Positions 17,324 to 27,530 are shown, counted from the stretch's first letter. The stretch is 64,000 nucleotides of DNA from Candidatus Berkiella cookevillensis (GCF_001431315.2 NZ_LKHV02000001.1:1488001-1552000), one strand, 5' to 3'. Notes: generated by a model from the sequence alone, not told the origin. Numbers and translations are program-made.

Positions 17324-17950
17324 TTATTTTGTCACTTTAGGTCGCGTAGACGTAACAGCTGCTTTGTGATTCGCCTCAACAGGCTTATCATCCGGCTTAT
17401 GGCTCTCTTGAGGTTTGGGTTTAGCTTTAGATGTATATGTGCTTAAAATGGATTGACCGCCACGCTTTAAATCATCAATCTCATGCGTTAACGCTTGATT
17501 TTCTGCGTCTGCGTTAAGCAATGCATTTTCTAGCTCGAGCTGACGTGCTGTTCTTTGCTTTTCTTTTTCCGTATCAATCACTTCTTTAAGCTGTGACAAA
17601 TATTGGCTGCCATTTAAATTATCGGTAGCCATATTTTCAACATATTGAAATAGAAATAATTTGGTCAGAGAAGAAGCAGCCATCATAGACATCGTTCCAA
17701 CGGTGAACAAAGTCGAAGAAAGCAAAATGAATGCGCCTAAACTTTCCATGCCCTGATACATAGCAGGCAACCAATCAAGCACCGAGAAAATAGCGGGTAA
17801 TGGCATTATTCCCGTTAGCATCAAAGTGGTTAAAAGCACTGCAACAAAAGTTAATCCTAAAGGTATAAACCATTTTACGGGTGTGTACCATCGAGGAAAA
17901 GGACGAACAAACTGATTCGTATCAACAACTCCACCTAACATACAACTCAT
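17324..17950 (-). CDS. Hypothetical inner-membrane protein with coiled coil
   Basis: The 208-residue product has two transmembrane helices (about 27-50, FIPLGLTFVAVLLTTLMLTG, and about 72-95, GAFILLSSTLFTVGTMSMM). A Glu/Gln-rich coiled coil (about 125-165) and a Lys/Pro-rich disordered tail (KPKPQESHKPDDKP) follow. No family is recognised. It is a single gene between ispG and the ankyrin/GNCxW gene. The tail and coiled coil probably face the cytoplasm and could scaffold other proteins; this is inference. Confidence 0.72.
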   Translation of the reverse strand: MSCMLGGVVDTNQFVRPFPRWYTPVKWFIPLGLTFVAVLLTTLMLTGIMPLPAIFSVLDWLPAMYQGMESLGAFILLSSTLFTVGTMSMMAASSLTKLFLFQYVENMATDNLNGSQYLSQLKEVIDTEKEKQRTARQLELENALLNADAENQALTHEIDDLKRGGQSILSTYTSKAKPKPQESHKPDDKPVEANHKAAVTSTRPKVTK

Positions 17951-18021
17951 CCTATAAGTTCATTACACTCTCATGCAAATGTATGCCAAAGCACCATACT
18001 GCATAGAGAGGGTATATCGTT

Positions 18022-20124
18022 TTAAATTTCGAAGAGTACTATACTCGATAGTGAATCATCCTGCCAAGTTTGCTGAGAGAAAGTTTGCTCAAAAGCACCC
18101 AAATTATTATTAAGTTCACTTGATAATATTTCACCTTGTGCTTCAACGAATAATTGCTTAACCGCATCATCTGAATCCATTGTTAGCACATCTTTCAAAG
18201 CAATAGATGTATTCTCGCTCTTAGGGAAAGACCACGGAAACAAATGTAAACTATCAAAATTCTCTGTGAGTGAATCAATTGATGATAAATCAAAGCCATG
18301 TGATTCTATAAGCGTTTTTAATTCAGGGCGTGCATCACTGTAATCATCTGCGACTTCATTGAATTTATTTTTATACTGTTCACTGCTCATGGCATCTATC
18401 ACAAGCTTAGCTCTTTCCCACTCATGCGAATTTATAGGCATAGTACTATCAAATAAAGATGGATGGTTATAAACCAAAATATCACTCAAAGCACTAATAT
18501 CAAGTCTGGGATCATTCTCCAAATAAGATTTTAAAACATCCGTGCACGTATATTGATACCAATCAAAATACCAATCATGTGCAATTGTTTGCGCATCTTC
18601 GATCGAATATCCTCTTTCCGCAAGCGCCATAAAAGCAAGTGCCTCAACAGCCACTTCAATGCTTCTCCAGCCACAATTGCCCGTTGTTTGAGGGGGTTCA
18701 GGAAGTACATAAAGTTTTTCAAGTCCTAACTGATAATGCAAATCATATTCTAATTTAAACTGATCTTCATTGTTTAAAATGGTTTGCAAGATCTCTGGCG
18801 TAACATTTTCTGGATGATGCATTTTGTATACGATTGAACCAGACTCATTACCATCAAATGACATACCGGTGTTTGATACTGCAAAATAACCATTTTTGCT
18901 GTCTAAAATAGTTACCACAAAATGCCCTTCCCATCCTGTTGGCAATAAAATAGTATTACCATTTTTATAATTTTGATACAAATCAGAAATTACTTTTTGA
19001 TCATTAGTAGCATCGGCAAGTTGTGCAGAATAGCAAATAGTTGAGTGAATCTTATCAAAAACAAAATGTTGTAAACTATTGTTAGAATCCATTTGCTTCA
19101 TATAAGTGGACAGGGTTTGGGCAGCAGCATCTACAGTATAATTTGAAAAATGCCCTTCCGCGCCAATAGAAAAAGAATATTTATGATCAAATGAACCGTT
19201 TTTATCATAAGCGATTTGATAATACCCAGCAACAGGCAACACATGCATCAACAATTTTGCATCTATATAAATAGATTCCGTTGTGTCATGCTGATTAATC
19301 GCATCTGCTGTTTTATTTATTTCTGCACGCGCTTTTGCATCTTCGGTTGAAGAAGCAACAATTCTTAACAAAACAGAGATGGGTAGCCCTTCTACAACAA
19401 ACCCTTCACCAGGCACATTTAATACAGCAGGGCTTGTATGCTCTGCTAGTAATTCAATCACACGCAAAAGATTAGATAGTTCATTTTTTTCACCTTTATC
19501 AGAGGCCGAAAACAGCGCATCCATTGCGGTATAAAGCGTAATATCATCTACATAAATCTTAGGTTGCTTGAGCAGATATTCAGCAATTTCATAATGCCCT
19601 TTGACAATAGACAAGCTCACCGAATCCCATTCTTCATATGAAAAAGCATTAATATTTGCGCCTTTTTCAACTAAAAATTGTACTGCTGCGAATTGATTCA
19701 TCATAACAGCAACATGCAAAGGCGTGCTATTCAGGTTATCTTTTGCATTAATAGAATAACCTTGATTTAATAAAACCGTCAGCATATGTATATTACCTTC
19801 TGCTGCGGCATAATGAAGGGGATATTTGTGATCAATTTTAACAAGGTGATTATGCGAACCTTGGCTTGTTACGCTGGCAACAGCAGCTGTGCCGTACTGC
19901 ATTTCAAGGGCGTTGATCCAAGATTGAATATCTAAATTCGCTAAAATATCTTCTGCACCTTCGTTTTCTAAATCATTTTCCAAGGCAACATCTGTTTCTT
20001 GAATTTTGGGTAGTAAGGGGAATACTTCATGAGCAGAAATATATTTAGTTGTCCGACTTATTTTGGGTGCATTTTTATTATTTTCTAAGGAAAACTCAAT
20101 GATATTCTTTTCTACTACCTGCAT
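18022..20124 (-). CDS. Ankyrin-repeat protein with a predicted cysteine-enzyme-like GNCxW domain
   Basis: The product is about 700 residues. Residues roughly 100-200 form ankyrin repeats (HPLHYAAAEGNIHMLTVLLNQ-like; NSTPLHVAVMMNQFAAVQFLV). The C-terminal half carries LLPTGWEGHFVVTILD...YFAVSNTG (about 395-425) and then LPEPPQTTGNCGWRSIEVAV (about 480-500). The order His, Asn/Asp, Gln, Cys recalls CE-clan cysteine proteases and acetyltransferases, but Q-to-C spacing is five rather than the usual six. The same blocks occur in the protein at 57048-58448. I prefer ATG 20124 over TTG 20130. No signal peptide is seen. A secreted effector enzyme is inference. Confidence 0.82.
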   Translation of the reverse strand: MQVVEKNIIEFSLENNKNAPKISRTTKYISAHEVFPLLPKIQETDVALENDLENEGAEDILANLDIQSWINALEMQYGTAAVASVTSQGSHNHLVKIDHKYPLHYAAAEGNIHMLTVLLNQGYSINAKDNLNSTPLHVAVMMNQFAAVQFLVEKGANINAFSYEEWDSVSLSIVKGHYEIAEYLLKQPKIYVDDITLYTAMDALFSASDKGEKNELSNLLRVIELLAEHTSPAVLNVPGEGFVVEGLPISVLLRIVASSTEDAKARAEINKTADAINQHDTTESIYIDAKLLMHVLPVAGYYQIAYDKNGSFDHKYSFSIGAEGHFSNYTVDAAAQTLSTYMKQMDSNNSLQHFVFDKIHSTICYSAQLADATNDQKVISDLYQNYKNGNTILLPTGWEGHFVVTILDSKNGYFAVSNTGMSFDGNESGSIVYKMHHPENVTPEILQTILNNEDQFKLEYDLHYQLGLEKLYVLPEPPQTTGNCGWRSIEVAVEALAFMALAERGYSIEDAQTIAHDWYFDWYQYTCTDVLKSYLENDPRLDISALSDILVYNHPSLFDSTMPINSHEWERAKLVIDAMSSEQYKNKFNEVADDYSDARPELKTLIESHGFDLSSIDSLTENFDSLHLFPWSFPKSENTSIALKDVLTMDSDDAVKQLFVEAQGEILSSELNNNLGAFEQTFSQQTWQDDSLSSIVLFEI

Positions 20125-20394
20125 ATGCAAACCTACTTACCTAACCAATTTTTAGGCAGTGATTTAAACATAAATTTAGTTAAATGTACAACAATTTCAA
20201 CGCAAATCTTAAGCCTTTAAAAATCAGCCCACAAACATCATGATTTTAAACAATCAAAAGTTATTTTTTTGATATAAACTTGAAATTTCTCATGCTTATT
20301 GCTGTTTTAGCTATTGGCAGATACGCGCAGATACACAAACTTGATTTGCCTCGACTCCAAGTAATATCACTTATCCGACGTTTGAATATTGTCT

Positions 20395-21144
20395 CTATTT
20401 CAATATTTTTTCTAAAAATAACTGTGTTCTGGGCATCTTCGGATGGTTGAAAAAATCTTCTGGCGGCGCCTGTTCAATAATTTCACCATCATCCATGAAA
20501 ATGACTCTGTCAGCTATATTTTTTGCAAAGCCCATTTCATGAGTAACACATACCATAGTTATGCCCTCTTTTGCTAAATCCGCTATAACATCTAAAACCT
20601 CTTTGATCATCTCTGGGTCAAGCGCACTGGTAGGCTCATCAAATAATATAATCTCAGGCTCTAAACACAGCGCTCTTGCAATAGCAACACGTTGTTGCTG
20701 CCCACCAGAAAGCTGAGCTGGATACTTGTTGATTTGCTCAGAAATTTTCACTTTATTTAAATAAAGTGTTGCCAATGCTTCTGCTTGTGCAAAGTTTTTT
20801 TTCTGCACATTCATAGGTGCAAGCATCAAATTTTCTAAAATATTAAGATGCGGAAACAAATTAAATTGTTGGAACACCATGCCTACTTTTTTTCTAATTG
20901 TTTTCAAGCTTCTTAAATTATCAGACAATTGAATGCCTAGAACCTCAATATTACCTTTTTGATGTGCCTCTAAGCGATTAATACATCGAATCAATGTGGA
21001 TTTTCCTGAGCCAGAGGGTCCACAAATAATGATTTTCTCTCCCTTCTGGATTTGAAGATTAATATCTTTTAAGACATGAAACTCATTATACCATTTGTTA
21101 ACCTTGTTAAAATTTATAACCGTATTATGCTGCATAACATTCAT
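20395..21144 (-). CDS. aapP: Amino-acid ABC transporter ATP-binding protein
   Basis: This 249-residue ATPase has Walker [11 protein letters not shown]-loop, signature [15 protein letters not shown], Walker [15 protein letters not shown], and the H-loop [10 protein letters not shown]. It is very close to the polar amino-acid (GlnQ/HisP/AapP) subfamily and powers uptake through the AapQ/AapM pore at the inner membrane. The start overlaps the end of the aapM gene by 4 bp. It is the last gene of the aapJ-aapQ-aapM-aapP order, typical of the general L-amino-acid system. Substrate breadth is assumed from the family. Confidence 0.9.
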   Translation of the reverse strand: MNVMQHNTVINFNKVNKWYNEFHVLKDINLQIQKGEKIIICGPSGSGKSTLIRCINRLEAHQKGNIEVLGIQLSDNLRSLKTIRKKVGMVFQQFNLFPHLNILENLMLAPMNVQKKNFAQAEALATLYLNKVKISEQINKYPAQLSGGQQQRVAIARALCLEPEIILFDEPTSALDPEMIKEVLDVIADLAKEGITMVCVTHEMGFAKNIADRVIFMDDGEIIEQAPPEDFFNHPKMPRTQLFLEKILK

Positions 21145-22196
21145 AAATGATGAACCTTTAATTTAGTTTCGAGTTTCTTGCTGAAAAGCGACATACTGAA
21201 ACAAATAATCCAATACACTAATGCACAGAAAATATAAGCCTCTAATGCACTACCAATCCATTTTGGATCTGTAATCGCAGATTGAATGATACCTAAAAAA
21301 TCCAGCATTCCAACGATCATGACTAAAGTAGTATCTTTAAATAAACTAATAAAAGTATTAACAATACCAGGAATAGTAATACGCAAAGCTTGTGGCAAAA
21401 TAACCAATCGCATGCTCCGCCAATAGCTCAATCCCAGCGCAGCGCAAGCTTCATACTGTCCCTTAGGCACAGCATACATGCCACCTCGTATGACTTCTGC
21501 CAAGTAAGCGCCTTGAAATAAAATGATCCCACAGGCAATTTTCAGCAATTTATCAAAATTCACTCCCTCTGGTAAAAAGAAAGGCAGCATAAAAGACGCC
21601 ATAAATAAAATTGAAATTAAAGGCACACCGCGTACAACCTCAATCACTGTCACGCATATTGCTTTAAGGACAATGAGCTTTGATTGTCTACCCAGCGCCA
21701 ATAATAAAGCAATGGGGAATGCCAACAATATACAGCATACACTTAAGAATATTGTTAGAAATAATCCACCCCAGAGATCGGTTCCCACGGGCGCTAAATG
21801 AAAACTGTCTCCCCGCAACAAAGCAATGCTTGTTATTGCACTCAAAAAAACAATGATCATTTTTAAAAATAGATGTTTTTTAAAAAATGCGAGCAGCCCA
21901 ATACTCATTAAAAAAATAAAAAACACAAAATTGACACGCCAAATCTCAGCATCTGGATAAAACCCATACAAAAACTGTTTCCAGCGAACACTTATAATCG
22001 CCCAACATGCGCCTTTTGTATGACACTCTGTTAAACTTGGGGCAAAAAAAGTAGCATCAATCACCGCCCACTTTATAGCCAAATAGCTCAAATAAATGAT
22101 CAAACATATGCTTAGCACAGAAAAGAGATTTTTCCAGATAGAGGAAAAAATATTTTGACACTGCTTAGGAATCAATGCACTCACTGAATACTCCAT
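21141..22196 (-). CDS. aapM: General L-amino-acid ABC transporter permease
   Basis: The 351-residue inner-membrane protein has about eight predicted helices and the EAA-loop region [35 protein letters not shown] (given here as one conserved block around residues 225-260) that contacts the ATPase. The long N-terminal part before the core permease domain is characteristic of AapM rather than shorter HisQ/HisM proteins. It overlaps aapQ by 16 bp and aapP by 4 bp, so translation is coupled. Confidence 0.88.
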   Translation of the reverse strand: MEYSVSALIPKQCQNIFSSIWKNLFSVLSICLIIYLSYLAIKWAVIDATFFAPSLTECHTKGACWAIISVRWKQFLYGFYPDAEIWRVNFVFFIFLMSIGLLAFFKKHLFLKMIIVFLSAITSIALLRGDSFHLAPVGTDLWGGLFLTIFLSVCCILLAFPIALLLALGRQSKLIVLKAICVTVIEVVRGVPLISILFMASFMLPFFLPEGVNFDKLLKIACGIILFQGAYLAEVIRGGMYAVPKGQYEACAALGLSYWRSMRLVILPQALRITIPGIVNTFISLFKDTTLVMIVGMLDFLGIIQSAITDPKWIGSALEAYIFCALVYWIICFSMSLFSKKLETKLKVHHL

Positions 22197-23305
22197 TTCA
22201 ATCGCTTCTCATAGAGCATCATAAAAAATGAAATTGTCAAACTAATGACCAAGTACACAGCCATTGTAATTGCAATAATTTCTACCGCTTGCCCAGTTTG
22301 ATTCAAAACAGTGCCTGCAAAAACAGACACTAAATCTGGATAAGCAACCGCTGCTGCAAGAGATGAATTTTTGGTTAAATTCAAATACTGATTGCACAAA
22401 GATGGTAATATCACCTTTAATGCTTGTGGCAATAAAATATGCTTTAGTATTTGCCAAGTTGAAAGACCCAGCGCTAAACCTGCTTCTGTTTGACCTCTTG
22501 AAATTGACAAAATACCCATCCGAACAATGGTGGCAATATAAGCGGCAGTATAAAGACTGAGCGCAATCACCAATGCCATAAACTCTGGAATCAGAACAAT
22601 ACCACCTTCAAAATTAAAACGACCTAAATAAGGAATATGCAAGGGTAATAAAGCAACGCCAATCATACCCATACCTATAAAAAAACTTATGCCTAATCGC
22701 ACAACGTTTTTACTAAAAAATCTTCTTGTGAAAGCTATCGTTAGTAAAAACAAAAGAGACAGACTAATAAATACAGCGCCCATACCAGTGAATTCAAAGC
22801 TAGGCAAATACAAACCTCGATTTGTAATAAACACCACATTCGCCAAAGATATCGCTTCTGTTGGATAAGGTGCTGAACGTAATACAACGAAATACCAGAA
22901 CAAAAGTTGCAAGAGTAATGGAATATTACGAATCACTTCCACATAAGCGACAGCACATTTTGACCATATTTTATTCCTGGAGATACTGATTAATCCAATC
23001 CCACCACCTATCACTGTTGCCAGCACAATTGAAAATGCTGATACCATCAGCGTATTAATAAGACCAACCCAAAATGCACGCAAATAAGTTGAACGCTCTG
23101 AAAAATCAATTAAATGCATGATAATATTGAAACCAGAGGTTTGGTTAAGAAAAGAAAATCCTGAGGCAATACCTCTTGCTTGCAGATTTTGACGCAGGTT
23201 ATAGGCCAAAAAATATATCAATGTTGCTACAAACAATATTATTAAACATTGAATAGCAGTATTTCTAAAACGCTGGTTGTACCAAAATGGAGATTTTATC
23301 TTCAT
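22181..23305 (-). CDS. aapQ: General L-amino-acid ABC transporter permease
   Basis: A 374-residue inner-membrane protein with the AapQ pattern: an N-terminal helix, the motif NTLMVSAFSIVLATVIG, a conserved RNIPLLLQLLFWYF segment, and a C-terminal EAA loop (GILSISRGQTEAGLALGLS). The large periplasmic insert between the early helices is typical of AapQ. It begins 6 bp after aapJ and overlaps aapM, consistent with a single operon transcript. Confidence 0.88.
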   Translation of the reverse strand: MKIKSPFWYNQRFRNTAIQCLIILFVATLIYFLAYNLRQNLQARGIASGFSFLNQTSGFNIIMHLIDFSERSTYLRAFWVGLINTLMVSAFSIVLATVIGGGIGLISISRNKIWSKCAVAYVEVIRNIPLLLQLLFWYFVVLRSAPYPTEAISLANVVFITNRGLYLPSFEFTGMGAVFISLSLLFLLTIAFTRRFFSKNVVRLGISFFIGMGMIGVALLPLHIPYLGRFNFEGGIVLIPEFMALVIALSLYTAAYIATIVRMGILSISRGQTEAGLALGLSTWQILKHILLPQALKVILPSLCNQYLNLTKNSSLAAAVAYPDLVSVFAGTVLNQTGQAVEIIAITMAVYLVISLTISFFMMLYEKRLKWSIQ

Positions 23306-23311
23306 AGCGCC

Positions 23312-24448
23312 TCATCTAAAAGGTGGTGCATACAATATGCCGCCTTCTGTCCATAAACGGTTCACACCTCTATCCACTTTCAACAAGCTTAATGTGCCTA
23401 AATTTCTTTCAAAAATATCGTGATAATTACCTACCTGTAGTATGATTTGGTATACCCAATCATTTTGTAGTCCTAACTTCTCTCCAAGTCCTCCTTGGTA
23501 GCCCAGAAGTCTTTGAATATCAGGTTGTGTTGTATCTCCCATACTGCTGACATTATGTTGATTAACCCCTAGCTCTTCTGCATTAATAAGCGCAAACAAA
23601 GTCCAACGCACAATATTCGACCAATTATCATCACCTTGCCTAATAACAGGCCCTAATGGTTCTTTTGAAATGGTTTCTGAAAGTATTGTATGATTTGATT
23701 GATCTTTTAATTGTAAGCGCTGTGCAAATAGACCTGCTCTGTCTGTAGAGTAAGCATCACAACGTCCTGTATCATAAGCAAGGACTGCTTCATCACTTTT
23801 TTCAAAGGTAATGATTTGATATTTAAGATCATGGCTTTGAAAATAATCAGCAATATTCAGCTCTGTGGTTGTTCCTGCATTGGTGCAAATAATTGCCCCA
23901 TTTAAATCAGCAATAGATGAGACTTTTAAAGTTGAGTTTTTTATCTTATTTTTTACAATAAATCCTTGACCGTCGTAATATAAGACGCCCGCAAAATCGA
24001 GACCTAAAGAGCTGTCTCTCGATAAAGTCCATGTAGTATTACGAGCAAGCAGATCAATCTCGCCGGATTGGAGAGCAGTAAATCTATCCTTTGTTGATAA
24101 TGGTATAAATTTAACTTTCTGTTTATCCCCCAAGGCAGCGACGGCCACAGCCCGACAAAAATCCGCATCTATACCCTGCCAATGGCCACGATCATCGATC
24201 GTTGAAAAACCAGCCAATCCTTGAGACACTCCGCACACAAGATATCCACGTGCTTTGACTGTTTGCAATGTATCTTGAAGCGGTATGACTTTCTGAGCAA
24301 TGGATGTTGTCGGAATCAAATGAATCAATAATAAGAGAAAATATTTTAAATATTTACCCAGTACATAAGTAACAACTTGTCTTCCAATCCTCATTAAGCG
24401 TATCAACAAAGAAAAAGCTTTTCTTATAAAAAGTAAGTAGTTACACAT
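23312..24448 (-). CDS. aapJ: General L-amino-acid ABC transporter periplasmic binding protein
   Basis: The mature domain begins after a signal sequence whose hydrophobic core is YFLLLLIHLIPTTSIAQ (about residues 36-52). The annotated ATG gives an unusually long signal region, and a start at the internal Met19 (MRIGRQVV) is also possible. The AapJ family markers are the motif ARGYLVCGVSQGLAGFS and the block GIDADFCRAVAVAALGD, with LARNTTWTLSRD following. It captures amino acids in the periplasm for the AapQMP complex. It is the first gene of the operon. Confidence 0.87.
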   Translation of the reverse strand: MCNYLLFIRKAFSLLIRLMRIGRQVVTYVLGKYLKYFLLLLIHLIPTTSIAQKVIPLQDTLQTVKARGYLVCGVSQGLAGFSTIDDRGHWQGIDADFCRAVAVAALGDKQKVKFIPLSTKDRFTALQSGEIDLLARNTTWTLSRDSSLGLDFAGVLYYDGQGFIVKNKIKNSTLKVSSIADLNGAIICTNAGTTTELNIADYFQSHDLKYQIITFEKSDEAVLAYDTGRCDAYSTDRAGLFAQRLQLKDQSNHTILSETISKEPLGPVIRQGDDNWSNIVRWTLFALINAEELGVNQHNVSSMGDTTQPDIQRLLGYQGGLGEKLGLQNDWVYQIILQVGNYHDIFERNLGTLSLLKVDRGVNRLWTEGGILYAPPFR

Positions 24449-24606
24449 ATTATCCGCATCCTAAAGCCATACATAACTGTCAGCTTTCTTTACAAAAAAG
24501 AAAATAATGATATAAGCATTCACTAATATTTATATGTTTATCAACTGATTATGTTGCTAGGCACAGAAATTGCCTTGCATCGTTTAGACACAAGTGGAGT
24601 AATCAA

Positions 24607-24768
24607 ATGAAAAATCTAATCGACTATAACCAGTATGTTCAATCTCTCGAACGCACTGCTGTGGGTGGTTTATGCTTTCATCACATTGAACAATGCATCT
24701 ATATTACAGACAGCACTCGTAAGCTTCTCGGAATATGGAATTTAGACATGGGGCAACCTGAAGGATAA
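24607..24768 (+). CDS. Small ORF, possible PAS-like sensor remnant
   Basis: A 53-codon ORF with GGAG about 8 bp before the ATG. The segment AVGGLCFHHIEQCIYITDST (residues 18-37) resembles a single beta-alpha element of a PAS-type sensory domain, but the rest of such a domain is missing. It may be the surviving 5' end of a degraded sensor gene or a genuine small protein. It lies in the 600-bp gap between the aap operon and the ankyrin array. Confidence that it is expressed is low. Confidence 0.35.
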   Translation: MKNLIDYNQYVQSLERTAVGGLCFHHIEQCIYITDSTRKLLGIWNLDMGQPEG

Positions 24769-24854
24769 TCTCTCCCTTAAAACACCAAACACGCTTTCCA
24801 TCATAAGTGCCTTAGAGCAGTTGTGATGGAATTATCTTTTTTTACGATCTAGAA

Positions 24855-25043
24855 CACTCTAAAAAGATTAAACAGCTTGAAAATCAATTAACGTTGCCTT
24901 GCCCCCTTCCAAAGAATTTTTGAATAATTCCCTATAAATTCTAGTTTTTATCTGCTCTCTACTGCCAACCAGAAATATCAATAGCAATTATTACTATGAC
25001 GACAAAGAGCATTATTTGCCACAATACCATTATGTTTAATGAC
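24855..25043 (+). repeat. Upstream block of the ankyrin array, copy U1
   Basis: This noncoding block is near-identical to 28651-28845 (U2) and, in its first two thirds, to 31511-31658 (U3). Shared landmarks are CTAAAAAGATT, the segment TTTTTGAATAATTC, TCTACTGCC and the dyad ATAGCA-ATTAT-TACTAT. It was duplicated with the genes and probably contains their promoter. Confidence 0.88.
24979..24998 (+). promoter_or_regulatory. Shared dyad element before ankyrin gene 1
   Basis: CAATAGCAATTATTACTATG contains imperfect 6-bp arms (ATAGCA, TACTAT) around a 5-nt centre. It ends 64 bp before the ATG at 25061. Equivalent sites precede all six array genes. Confidence 0.6.
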
Positions 25044-25060
25044 TAAATAGTGTGTTTAAA

Positions 25061-27313
25061 ATGCTTGACTTTGAAAAAATGAATTGCCTCTATACAGCAA
25101 TTGAAAATGGCAATCTGCTTGAGGTTGAGCATCTTTTAACCCTCGAGGACATCCGCGATAACATTACAGCTAAGAATAATAAAGCTTTTGATAAAGCGGC
25201 TAGCGGCGGCCACTCTGAGATAATGAAGCTCCTTCTAACATTGCCGGCAGCAGCAAGAGCCGAAAATAATAAAGCTTTATGTATGGCTTCTAAAAATGGG
25301 GATATTGAAAATATAAAATCCCTTCTAACATCTCGGGCAGTGGTAGATAGTATTCAATATGATTACAATAACCGCGCTTTACGCTTGGCTGCACAAAATG
25401 GCCATCTTGAGATAGTAAAACTCCTTCTAGAATGTCCAGAGGTGGCAAATAATATCGCAGCCTATGATAATGACACTTTACGTTGGGCTGCTGGGAATGG
25501 CCTTCTTGAAACAGTGAAGCTACTTTTAACATTTCCGGAGGTAGTAAATAACATCACTGCCAAGAATAACGAAGCTTTCCGTAAGGCTGCTGGCGGTGGC
25601 TATTTTGATGTAGCGAAGCTCCTTCTAGAATTTCCTGATGTGATAAATAATATCGCAGTTAAGAATAACCGTGCTTTTATTGAGGCTGTTGATGGTGGCT
25701 ATCTTGATGTAGTGAATCTCCTTTTAGCGTTTCCTGCAGTTGTAGATAACATCACTGCCAATAATAACCAAGCACTTCGTTGGGCAGCTCATTGTGGCCA
25801 TCTTGATGTCGTCAATCGTCTTTTACAGTTTAAGAAAGTCAGAGATAACATTGCTGCTGATGATAACTACGCACTTCGTTTTGCAGCTCTAAATGGTCAT
25901 CTTGATGTCGTCAATCGTCTTTTAGAGTTTCCGGCAGTAAGAGATAATATTACTGCCAATGATAACGAAGCACTTCGTTTAGCCGCTGAAAATGGTCATT
26001 TTGATGTCGTGAATCGTCTGATTCAGTTTCCGGCAGTACGTGCCGCCGTATTGGCAGCAGACAATGCAGATGAAAGTCTTCTCGACTTAGCGAAAAACAC
26101 AGAAAACTCAATGCGAGCATTAAACCTGCAAGAACAAGGCATAGTGAATGCATTGCAAAAGCTGTACCCAGATTTAGATTCAAAAAATATTTCAGCCATA
26201 GAAAAAGAATTGAAATCTTTAAGAAATTATCTTGAAAAGCATTGTAAAGCTAAACGACTGCATTTGATTTTTAGTAGACGTAATTTTCAGTACCAAATTG
26301 ATAGTATATACCACAAAGCTTGGCGTTATTTGTTTGCACGTCCTAATTCCTGGATGTCTCCAGAAGCTAATTTTGTAGAAGTCACAGAACAAGGCAGACA
26401 ATCCTCCATTGCAGAAAAAGATTGGCACTTATTAGCATTAATTTGGCGAGCATTGAATGATGAAAACATTAAGCTGAATGCCGATAATCTTGCCTTGATA
26501 GAGAATGCTCAACGAACAGAAGAAGGCATTGCTAGTTTAGAGCTGATTAGACGCAACTTAATAGAAAGCTTTATATCCACCTTGGCTTTATTGGCTAGAG
26601 CACATAATTATGACGACAACGAAAAAGATGATGGTAAGTTAGATAAACCCAGTTGCAGCATGGGTGTAACTCAGCGCTTGCTCACAGGCCTAATCGGCTT
26701 GGAGATAGCAGAAAAACCAGATACAAGACCCATCGGGGTTAATTATTTAGCAGAGCGTTTTAAGGAACAATTAATCACGCATGAAGCCAAAGGATTGTTG
26801 CCTAAGCTAAAGACTTTGAGTCATGCAGGATTAGTGCAGCTTAATGAGCTGTTAGATAAATTTATCATGGAGAATGATGGTTCGGTGCTGGATGAACTAG
26901 TATCAATATTGGCATTCGAGTCGCAAGAAGTAGATGCGTTTATTGAAGAGGCAAAGAATTATTACGGAGAACTTCGTTTCTTAGCTTTGCACAACCTATC
27001 TTACCAAGGAACAGTCTATAAAGACGCAGAAACCCTGATGCGAGGCTTGGCTGCTCATCCACACATTGCTTTTGCGAATGAAGTTTTTCAATTTGTTGAG
27101 CAGGAGCTTGCGCTAAAAGCAGCTCAACAAAACGAAGCTGATACAGATGCGGTCATGACTAAGGCTAATGTTTTGCAATTTAGCGAAACAGAATCAAGCA
27201 ATGCCCCACGCCGTAATCCTGATAGCACATCTAAGAAAAGAAAAAGAGAAGAAGCCTTTGATGAGGACAGCCAAGAAGAAGAGAATCCAAAGAAGAGAAG
27301 AAGGATAGGATAA
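25061..27313 (+). CDS. Array ankyrin gene 1: ten ankyrin repeats, conserved C-terminal domain, bipartite NLS
   Basis: About 750 residues. Ten atypical ankyrin repeats (pattern NNxALRxAAxNGHLDVVxxLLEFPAVVxNI) occupy residues 1-330. A helical domain (about 330-690) shared with the genes at 28861 and 31723 follows. Its hallmarks are MRALNLQEQG, YLFARPNSWMSPEANFVEV, DWHLLALIWRALNDENIKL and KPSCSMGVTQRLLTGLIGLE. The tail VLQFSETESSNAPRRN leads into two basic clusters, KKRKR and KKRRR, separated by 14 mostly acidic residues: a classical bipartite nuclear localisation signal. ATG 25061 is chosen because it aligns with the start at 28861; GTG 25052 is the alternative. No signal peptide is seen. Delivery into a host nucleus is inferred. 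Confidence 0.87.
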   Translation: MLDFEKMNCLYTAIENGNLLEVEHLLTLEDIRDNITAKNNKAFDKAASGGHSEIMKLLLTLPAAARAENNKALCMASKNGDIENIKSLLTSRAVVDSIQYDYNNRALRLAAQNGHLEIVKLLLECPEVANNIAAYDNDTLRWAAGNGLLETVKLLLTFPEVVNNITAKNNEAFRKAAGGGYFDVAKLLLEFPDVINNIAVKNNRAFIEAVDGGYLDVVNLLLAFPAVVDNITANNNQALRWAAHCGHLDVVNRLLQFKKVRDNIAADDNYALRFAALNGHLDVVNRLLEFPAVRDNITANDNEALRLAAENGHFDVVNRLIQFPAVRAAVLAADNADESLLDLAKNTENSMRALNLQEQGIVNALQKLYPDLDSKNISAIEKELKSLRNYLEKHCKAKRLHLIFSRRNFQYQIDSIYHKAWRYLFARPNSWMSPEANFVEVTEQGRQSSIAEKDWHLLALIWRALNDENIKLNADNLALIENAQRTEEGIASLELIRRNLIESFISTLALLARAHNYDDNEKDDGKLDKPSCSMGVTQRLLTGLIGLEIAEKPDTRPIGVNYLAERFKEQLITHEAKGLLPKLKTLSHAGLVQLNELLDKFIMENDGSVLDELVSILAFESQEVDAFIEEAKNYYGELRFLALHNLSYQGTVYKDAETLMRGLAAHPHIAFANEVFQFVEQELALKAAQQNEADTDAVMTKANVLQFSETESSNAPRRNPDSTSKKRKREEAFDEDSQEEENPKKRRRIG

Positions 27314-27338
27314 TTAAGTTCTTCAGTTTAGTACTTTT

Positions 27339-27368
27339 CTGGAGGCATTGAAGCCTCAGTCCTCCAGA
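27339..27368 (+). terminator. Hairpin after ankyrin gene 1
   Basis: TCTGGAGG and CCTCCAGA pair across a 14-nt loop, with a competing inner stem GAGGC/GCCTC. A related hairpin (CTGGAGG/CCTCCAG) follows the homologous gene ending at 33399. There is no strong T-run, so termination efficiency is uncertain. Confidence 0.5.
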
Positions 27369-27445
27369 TTATTACTATCAATAAAAATCAATCTATTTTC
27401 CTCATAATGATAACCTACACCCTTATCACAAGCGCGCAACTAAAT

Positions 27446-27465
27446 CAATAGAAATTAATACTATG
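27446..27465 (+). promoter_or_regulatory. Shared dyad element before truncated ankyrin gene 2
   Basis: CAATAGAAATTAATACTATG, with arms ATAGAA/TACTAT, ends 66 bp before ATG 27531. It is followed by AAAATCACAAGCTAAATTTG, also found downstream of the dyad at genes 3, 5 and 6. Confidence 0.6.
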
Positions 27466-27530
27466 AAAATCACAAGCTAAATTTGCTTTGATTAATGGCA
27501 GGTTAGTTAAATAGTCTTTTAGGAGAGAAA

